64,000 bases of DNA from NCBI RefSeq assembly GCF_963583255.1, contig NC_084807.1:4816872-4880871 (forward strand). The letters are read 5' to 3'. Under the pieces are notes generated by a model. The model saw nothing but the letters and a program-made list of their open reading frames with translations, ran no database searches and was not told the origin of the DNA. Below, in pieces: positions 58,138 through 64,000 of the stretch (the stretch's first letter is position 1; the number at the start of each line of letters is the position of its first letter). A program made the position numbers and the translations under genes. This DNA comes from Pyrus communis. Its lineage: Eukaryota; Streptophyta; Magnoliopsida; Rosales; Rosaceae.

Positions 58138-59242
58138 TGCCTAAACAATAAACATTAGATGCATACAGTTAATGAACCAACAATTTATTAATTTATGCAC
58201 CAACAATTTTCAGGTATTCTGGAACAATTACTATGATGAACATACTCAATTTATGCATACAGTTAATGAACCAACAATTTATTAATTTATATGTCGCTCT
58301 GGATCTTATGACCATCCTAGACAGCTGACATCAAAAACACTTTTCAAGAGCTTCCCTGGTACAAATGGTGAAAGCAGATTTATTTCAGTAATATTATTTA
58401 GAGTTTAAAAAGAAATAAAAGAAATAAAAGACCTGCCTCTATCCTTGACTGCTCCATATCTCAGACCCAAAACTACTACATCGCACCCAGCCCTATCCTA
58501 AAATACTCCCTCTTTCGTACCCCTACCCCAGATTGCTCCTCAACTCCCATATCAAGCCAAAGGTATTAGATGTAAATATGTATTATTTATTAAATATGGA
58601 TTGTATATATTGTATATTAAATATGTATTATTGTATTATTATTCTATAACTATAATGTAAGTTAAAAAAAATGAAATTTTATTTATTTATTTTATTATAT
58701 ATATAATATAAAATATATAATTTATAATATAAAATATATAATACATCACAGACTCACAGTTCACACCAGTATTAAAAAAAATCAAAAAATAAAATCCATA
58801 ACTTTTCAAAATTTCAGAAACCCTAACCCTTAAAATTGGGGATTTGTAGACTTGCTGACGGCGGTGGGGTGACGACGACATGGCGATCGTTGCTGCTTCA
58901 AGCGGGCAACAGCTGCTATGTGTTTTGGCGCGTGGGAGAAGAAGGTGAAGAAGGCAGAGGATGATCGAAGGTATGGTCCTCATATGGATGGATTTGTGGA
59001 ATTAAAACTAAAAATCCTTACCCAAACGGCGTTGTTTTGGGTTTGGGTGGTTTAAAATAAAAAAATTTGAAAAAAAAAAAAAAAAAAGGGCAAACAAGGC
59101 GCCTGGACGCCTTAAGGCGCGCCTCCGCTGCCTCGGCGTCTCCAGCAAAACCTTTCGTTCACTCTTTCAAAACAGAGGCGTCAACCCTCACGCCCTACCT
59201 CAAAGAACGCCTAGACGTGCCTTGAGGCGGGCCTTTTTAAAC
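58138..59242. other. 5' non-coding part of the hAT element
   Basis: A tandem-like echo of ACAGTTAATGAACCAACAAT occurs at 58169 and 58259. A long AT stretch (58560-58740) and a GC-richer segment near 58850-58960 may be the transposase leader. No supported gene. Confidence 0.5.
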
Positions 59243-59438
59243 ATTGTACGAAATGACAACAAATTTCAATGTTAAATAACTATTTGTTAGAAAACAAATA
59301 ATTTATATTATGAGGTTGCACTGTAGAGTGGACCCAAACGAATATTCAACAATGTACACACTAATTGATCAATTTTGAGCATTTTTGTAAATTATATGAT
59401 TGGAAAGTAAGAGAATTACATAAACAACTAAAATTATA

Positions 59439-61507
59439 TCATATATACTAAAACTCGTAGGGGTTGGATACTGTGGATGACCATTGAGCTGACGTTTTTG
59501 CCCCTCAGTTTCTCCTCGCTTCCCGCTTTGTTGCCTGCTTCGTACAGTGGAAAGACGGTTTTGCCCCATTCTTTCCACGCGTCCGTCATCGTTGATATCT
59601 CGGCTTCGAGTTCGAGAGTATTCTAGCTGTGTTCTTCTGCGATTGTTTGTTCTTCTTAAATATTGTGGTCTTTGCATCGAAAATATTGGGGGAAAGTTCC
59701 TGCTTTTCGTGTTTTAAGGGAACTTATTTCTGTTCTCTAATTTGATGAGGGTTTTGCATCTTTTTTAACCTGGAGTTGTGGGTGTTTTGCCCAGCCTCAT
59801 AAAATTGGTCTCTATTTCTAGAGTTGCGATCGGGAGGTAAATATTTCGCAGTTTTTGCGTTCGTCTTTGTCTGGGATTCGCAAATCTTAGCCGGATCTGT
59901 TTCCTGTTTTCTTCTCCGTTTAAGCGCCGGTTGTCTTTAGATCGTTGATAAATAAATTTTATACAACTGAGGTGTGATTCATAACTACTGTCTTTCAGTT
60001 TTTATTCTGTAATTTTGTTAGTTTGGATGAAACTGTAATAATTTTGTTTTGGGTTAGTTGTGGTCTTCACAAGCAGTGCTCCGTTTGGTGTCGTTTTGAA
60101 CATCACAAGAGCCGCCTCCCTCCCCGCCGCTTCCAACGTCTCCTCTCCTTCTGAGGCCGACTGTGGATGTTTGTCTTTCTTCTCTCCTCTCTTTTTATTT
60201 ATTTATTTTTTTATAATTTTTTTTGGAAATTAAGATTGCCTGCTTACTTCTTTTTCTTTTTTTTTTCCTATTTGTTTGTTGTTTTTTTAGTATTTGCCAC
60301 TTCTGCTGGTGCCTCTGATATGTCGTTATTATTATGTTAATGCTGCTTTGATATTTGTTTGTTGTTTTTTAAGTGCATGAGATCGATCTTTGTTTTATTA
60401 TTATTTTTTTCAACCGGTGTTTCATCTTTCTTGCTACATCAATTCGAAGAATTGGCTAAGAAAAAAAAATTAGAATGAGTTGGAAACTGAGTAGAAAAAT
60501 ATTAGAGAGAGAAACAGAGAATGTGATTTGATAATTGGTAATATGATCAATCCTTGGGGACATATATATTATATCAAGTTAGATTAGAATTTTTTGATTA
60601 AATTTGATTAAAATTTGATCATATAAAATAAAACAATTTATACATATTAGAAATATGCATTAAAAAGTTTAAGTCTCACATTACATGGATAAGAATGACT
60701 TTTTTAGATGTTTATATGTTTTTTACTGAAGAGTGTTTTGTGTTTCTACTGCCGATAACCAAATGTTGTAACGTATACCTTAATATATTTTCTTGCTGGT
60801 AAGCAAAGAGGTTTTTCGCCAAAAATATTAGTTGCTGTTTTCGAGTTGCTCCATTTCTTTCAAAGTTTATTTCCTTAAGGGAATTAAGGTGTATGAAGCA
60901 ACAAGTTATTATGGTTCTGATGCTTCTAAAATTTATGATTACAGGTTTCATTTGGCTGTTTGTTTTGCATGTTTCATTTTTGCAAAGTAAAGGACATATG
61001 CAACACCTTCCACGATTTTAGAACACTTGAAGGTGAGACCTAAGAAATAAAATAGCGGTATGAAAAGTTGTGATGGCATATTAATTCCCTTTTTTATGAA
61101 CTGATTTTAAAGCATATTTACCCATTTATTTTTTCATATTTTGTATACATTTGATTTATGATAGATTACGCATATACTTAACGTGTTTGCATAAATTTAA
61201 TGCCTTAAGCTTACACCTGAACAAATACCTATGAAATCTGTAGTATTATCTAATTGAATTGGTTAGTTTTGATTTGCATTTTGTTAATTTATATATTTGT
61301 AATAGTCGACCGTGTTGAAATTTTAGTGTATCACTTTCTGTCAACACTCTGCTTCTTTTTCTTATTATATTTTCTATATTTAAATAGCATGAACATACTA
61401 AAAACCTGTTAATTACAAACTATCCATTACAAGTTTGTACTGCCTGTTTTCTTCTTTTACATCCAGTAGTTTTAAGACCCGCAGCAACGCGCGGGCACTA
61501 TTGCTAG
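59439..61507 (+). mobile_element. Non-autonomous Helitron, ~2.07 kb
   Basis: The 3' end has the classic Helitron structure: a GC hairpin with stem CCCGC (61478-61482) and GCGGG (61491-61495), then 8 nt, then CTAG at 61504-61507, followed by host T. The 5' end starts TCATATATACTAAAACTC at 59439 and is preceded by A, giving insertion between A and T. The interior is intron-like, T-rich sequence with no Rep or helicase, so it depends on an autonomous partner. Confidence 0.75.
61478..61507 (+). other. Helitron 3' terminal hairpin and CTAG end
   Basis: Stem CCCGC/GCGGG with an 8-nt loop, an 8-nt spacer and CTAG: the termination signal for rolling-circle transposition. Confidence 0.8.
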
Positions 61508-62812
61508 TATATACTAAATGCCTAACTTTTCAGTTAATTCCCTTTGTGTCCTTTTTACTGTTCATTCGCCAGTGTTCTTCCCATTTTGCCCTTCAGTTGT
61601 TCTTTAAGTTTGGCTTTTTGTGTTTATCATACAGTAAAATGCCGTTTTTGTCCCTGCTGTGCGATAGAAATCTCTCGATTTCTTCAGAAAGCCGAGAAAC
61701 CTAACCACTCAGCTTCACCATCTCTCTACCATCTCTGCTCTCTTCGATCTCTGCTTCGCCTTCTTCGATCTTTGCTTCGTGATCTCTTCCATCTCTGCTT
61801 TTTCCGTGATTTCCTCTTTTCTGATCGGCTTCTATTCGAATTGAAAACCTTCTAGAGCTCTCTTTCCCATATTACAGCAGCAATTTTGCTCCAAATCTTT
61901 CCATTTGAAAAAACCCACATCATCATCATCTATTCCTCATCAACACAGGTACTTTCTACACCTATTATATGTTCAAATCTGCTTCGAATTTCTGATTTGA
62001 TATAATTAGACTTTAGAAAAAACTTGATGATTTTGTGGGTTAGAAATTTTTTTACTAATTTTCTGTGTTCGTGTTCACCACCATCGACGCGGGCAAAGCT
62101 TCCCAATTTGGCCTTTTTTTCCGATTTTTCTAACCCATCGTTTGGTTTCCGAGAAAAAAAAAATTTAATAACAAAAACGTTTTTTTTTTTTTATTTTTTA
62201 TGCAGAGCCGAAGGGTTCTTCAACATTAAGATTTAGATATCCCAGGTTGGTTCAAGGATTTTGCCTCTGAACTCAATTCAGGTACACATAGTCTCTCTCT
62301 ACTTTGATTCTCTCATTAGTTCTTCGCTTCGGCACCGACAAAGTCTCGAACATGAAATCATTGAATTAGTTCGCATGTTATTTTCCACTACCTCAGCAAC
62401 TGATGGAAATCTAGGCCTGCCATTTGACTAATTGACTTCAAATCTTACCAAACAGACCTATATGAGACATATATGCTTTAGAAATTTTAATTTTCCTGTT
62501 TTATTTTATCTTCATTACATCAAGATTTTTTTTTTGGATTTGGTGGTTAAGATGAATTGAGTAATTAATCTAAAATATCTCTTTTGATTTAATGGTTGTG
62601 ATAATATGATGATGTGGTGGTTATTATGATGGAAATGGATGTTAAAAAATTATGAATTTAACATGATTGAATTCCAACTTTTCCTTTCGTATTAGGCTAT
62701 ATTGGTTTGAGCATGATTGAATTGATTAGCTTGCATATGAATGGTTTTAAAATTGTACTCTTATCGTTTCTCACAGGTCCCACACGCCCATATATCAGTT
62801 GCTTGGCCATTA

Positions 62813-62849
<37 letters not shown>

Positions 62850-64000
62850 GGGGCTTTTGCTTGCCACTCAGGTTTGTCTCAAAATTAGGTTGTTTTTTGT
62901 TCCGATTTGTGTCCTTCAGTCATGTTGTGTTTATCCGTTTTTTAATTGTTGATACAGGACTTGAAAAAAATTGTGAAAAACTGCATTAAGGTACTCCCCC
63001 AACGAAATCGTCAATCACCTCTTCACCCAAGGTCTCCCTCTATTTCTCTTTCTCCTTACTTTCTCTCTAAAATCTTCATCCTTTTCAAATTTATTTGTCT
63101 AATTTTTTAATTTGAAGTTTTCAGTCTTCTCTATTAATGATAAATAAAAAAAAAAATTTAAAAAAAGTACTAGACTAAAGCATGGTTGTATTAATGGATC
63201 TCTAATTCTAATAAATCTTGCATGTTGGCCGAATTGACAATAGTCAGAGTTCACCCTCTGTCTGTCTTTCCAACTTTCTACTGAGGCATAGTTGTATTAA
63301 TGAGTCTCTAATCCTAATAAATTAGGGATTCTCAACCCATATATGATTTTAGTTTTGGGGTTTTTTTTTTTTTTTGATAGCCAAAGTTAATTAATCCTTA
63401 ATATCTATATTAATAAATTTTGTTATTAATTTAAGCACAAAAATCCTAAATTATTTTCTAAATATAGGGAGGGATCTTTTTGCATTGTTTTAAAGGAGCA
63501 TGAAAGTTCACTATTGTAAGCCTGATGTTCTGTTAAACCTTTTTTCCAATTAGATGATAAGATATCAATCAAGGATCGATTTGATAAAAGCTAATGTTTA
63601 AAATTGTTTCTCTTCGAGTGTTTTCTAAATATGTTGCAATTTATTTATTTAAAACTTTATCATAATCTTTTGGTAATTAAATTATAATAATCTGTGATGA
63701 CGATCTTATTTATTGGATTGCATATTTGAGAATTTAGATCTTTGTTTGCAATTTTAATTGCATGACTTTAAATGTATTCTATTTTCTTATTCCCAGCTTT
63801 GAATTTAGAAAGCAGTAGCTGCTACAGTGCAAATCCAATTGCTTATCTTATTTCTATGCCTTCTGTTTAATCCGTTGTCAGGTAAGGCTCAAATCTTTCA
63901 AATTTGTCTTCGTTTTGGATTGCATGTCTACATAAGGATTTAACATTTTATAGTGTAGTTTCAATCATAAAAGATAGTTAACTAAGGTTTTCTGAATCAT
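61508..64000. other. Unassigned T-rich sequence, possibly the 5' part of a second Helitron
   Basis: Begins TATATACTAAATGCC and resembles the start of the upstream Helitron in layout: a TATATACTAAA start, an ACAGTAAAATGCCG / ACAGTGGAAAGACGG motif, TTTTTGYCC-type motifs. It has several exon-like pyrimidine-tract/AG sites (near 61948, 62205, 62281, 62777 and 62958), but no frame with recognisable coding. A run of about 33 A lies at 62814-62846. The sequence continues past the window. Confidence 0.4.

Larger units (their letters stand above)
55243..59246 (-). mobile_element. hAT-family DNA transposon (decayed), ~4.0 kb
   Basis: The ends are imperfect inverted repeats: CAATGTATTAAAAGAG at the left, and the complement of a CAATGTTTAAAAAGGC sequence at the right. 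Both are followed inward by many AGGCG / CGCCT subterminal motifs (55262-55326 and 59096-59236). It contains a transposase gene on - (55859-58137). No clean 8-bp target duplication is visible, and the boundaries could shift by a few bases. It lies 63 bp upstream of the ATG of the methyltransferase gene. Confidence 0.75.

Noticed and set aside
61435..61855. Overlapping 89- and 103-codon frames on +
   Set aside because: They cross the Helitron terminus and consist of T/C-rich sequence giving Phe, Leu, Ser and Cys; no domain.

Overview
The window is nuclear DNA of a flowering plant. Split, intron-containing genes, a receptor-like kinase with the plant LRK10L architecture, and Ty1/copia, Ty3/gypsy, LINE, hAT, Mutator-like and Helitron elements all point that way. 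Several short dispersed repeats resemble elements I associate with Rosaceae (apple/pear type) genomes. That placement is from memory and is an inference only.

Layout. 1-16479 is a tandem satellite with a ~380 bp monomer (43 full copies and one partial). Its core is arranged as 10-monomer higher-order units of exactly 3,814 bp, and every monomer carries an internal inverted repeat. 16480-20600 is a junkyard: a decayed L1-type LINE on + runs directly into a decayed copia gag-protease-integrase fragment on -. 21035-23093 is an LRK10L-type receptor kinase gene with three coding exons, an intact kinase exon and a 1-nt frameshift in the extracellular exon. 23094-31838 is intergenic. It holds three related copies of the kinase downstream flank, a pair of ~1.19 kb direct repeats, several hairpin MITEs, an orphan first exon of a mitochondrial ATPase-inhibitor (IF1) gene on -, and a Mutator-like foldback element with a 9-bp target duplication and a recognisable empty-site paralogue.

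31839-46449 is one complete, very young Ty3/gypsy retrotransposon (14,611 bp, TSD AGCAT, two 2,399-bp LTRs with three differences seen by eye). It lies on -, with a tRNA-Asp primer site, a gag-protease ORF and an RT-RNaseH-integrase ORF separated only by one in-frame TGA. It also has an antisense 225-codon coiled-coil ORF on + between pol and the 3' LTR, preceded by tandem repeats that carry G-box cores.

46455-50600 holds a probable 2.8 kb solo LTR and a cluster of hairpin MITEs. 51622-52524 is a decayed second LRK10L kinase. 53755-55179 (-) is an intact single-exon METTL13/spermidine-synthase-like methyltransferase gene. A hAT element (55243-59246) sits 63 bp upstream of its start codon and separates it from its former promoter. 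59439-61507 is a non-autonomous Helitron, and a second Helitron-like 5' end starts directly after it.

The likely functional host genes are the methyltransferase, possibly the LRK10L kinase (if the frameshift is an error), and perhaps the IF1 gene if its missing exons exist. Almost everything else is repeat-derived. The most unusual items are the nested satellite higher-order structure with its conserved hairpin, and the antisense ORF with its repeat-built upstream region inside the young gypsy element.
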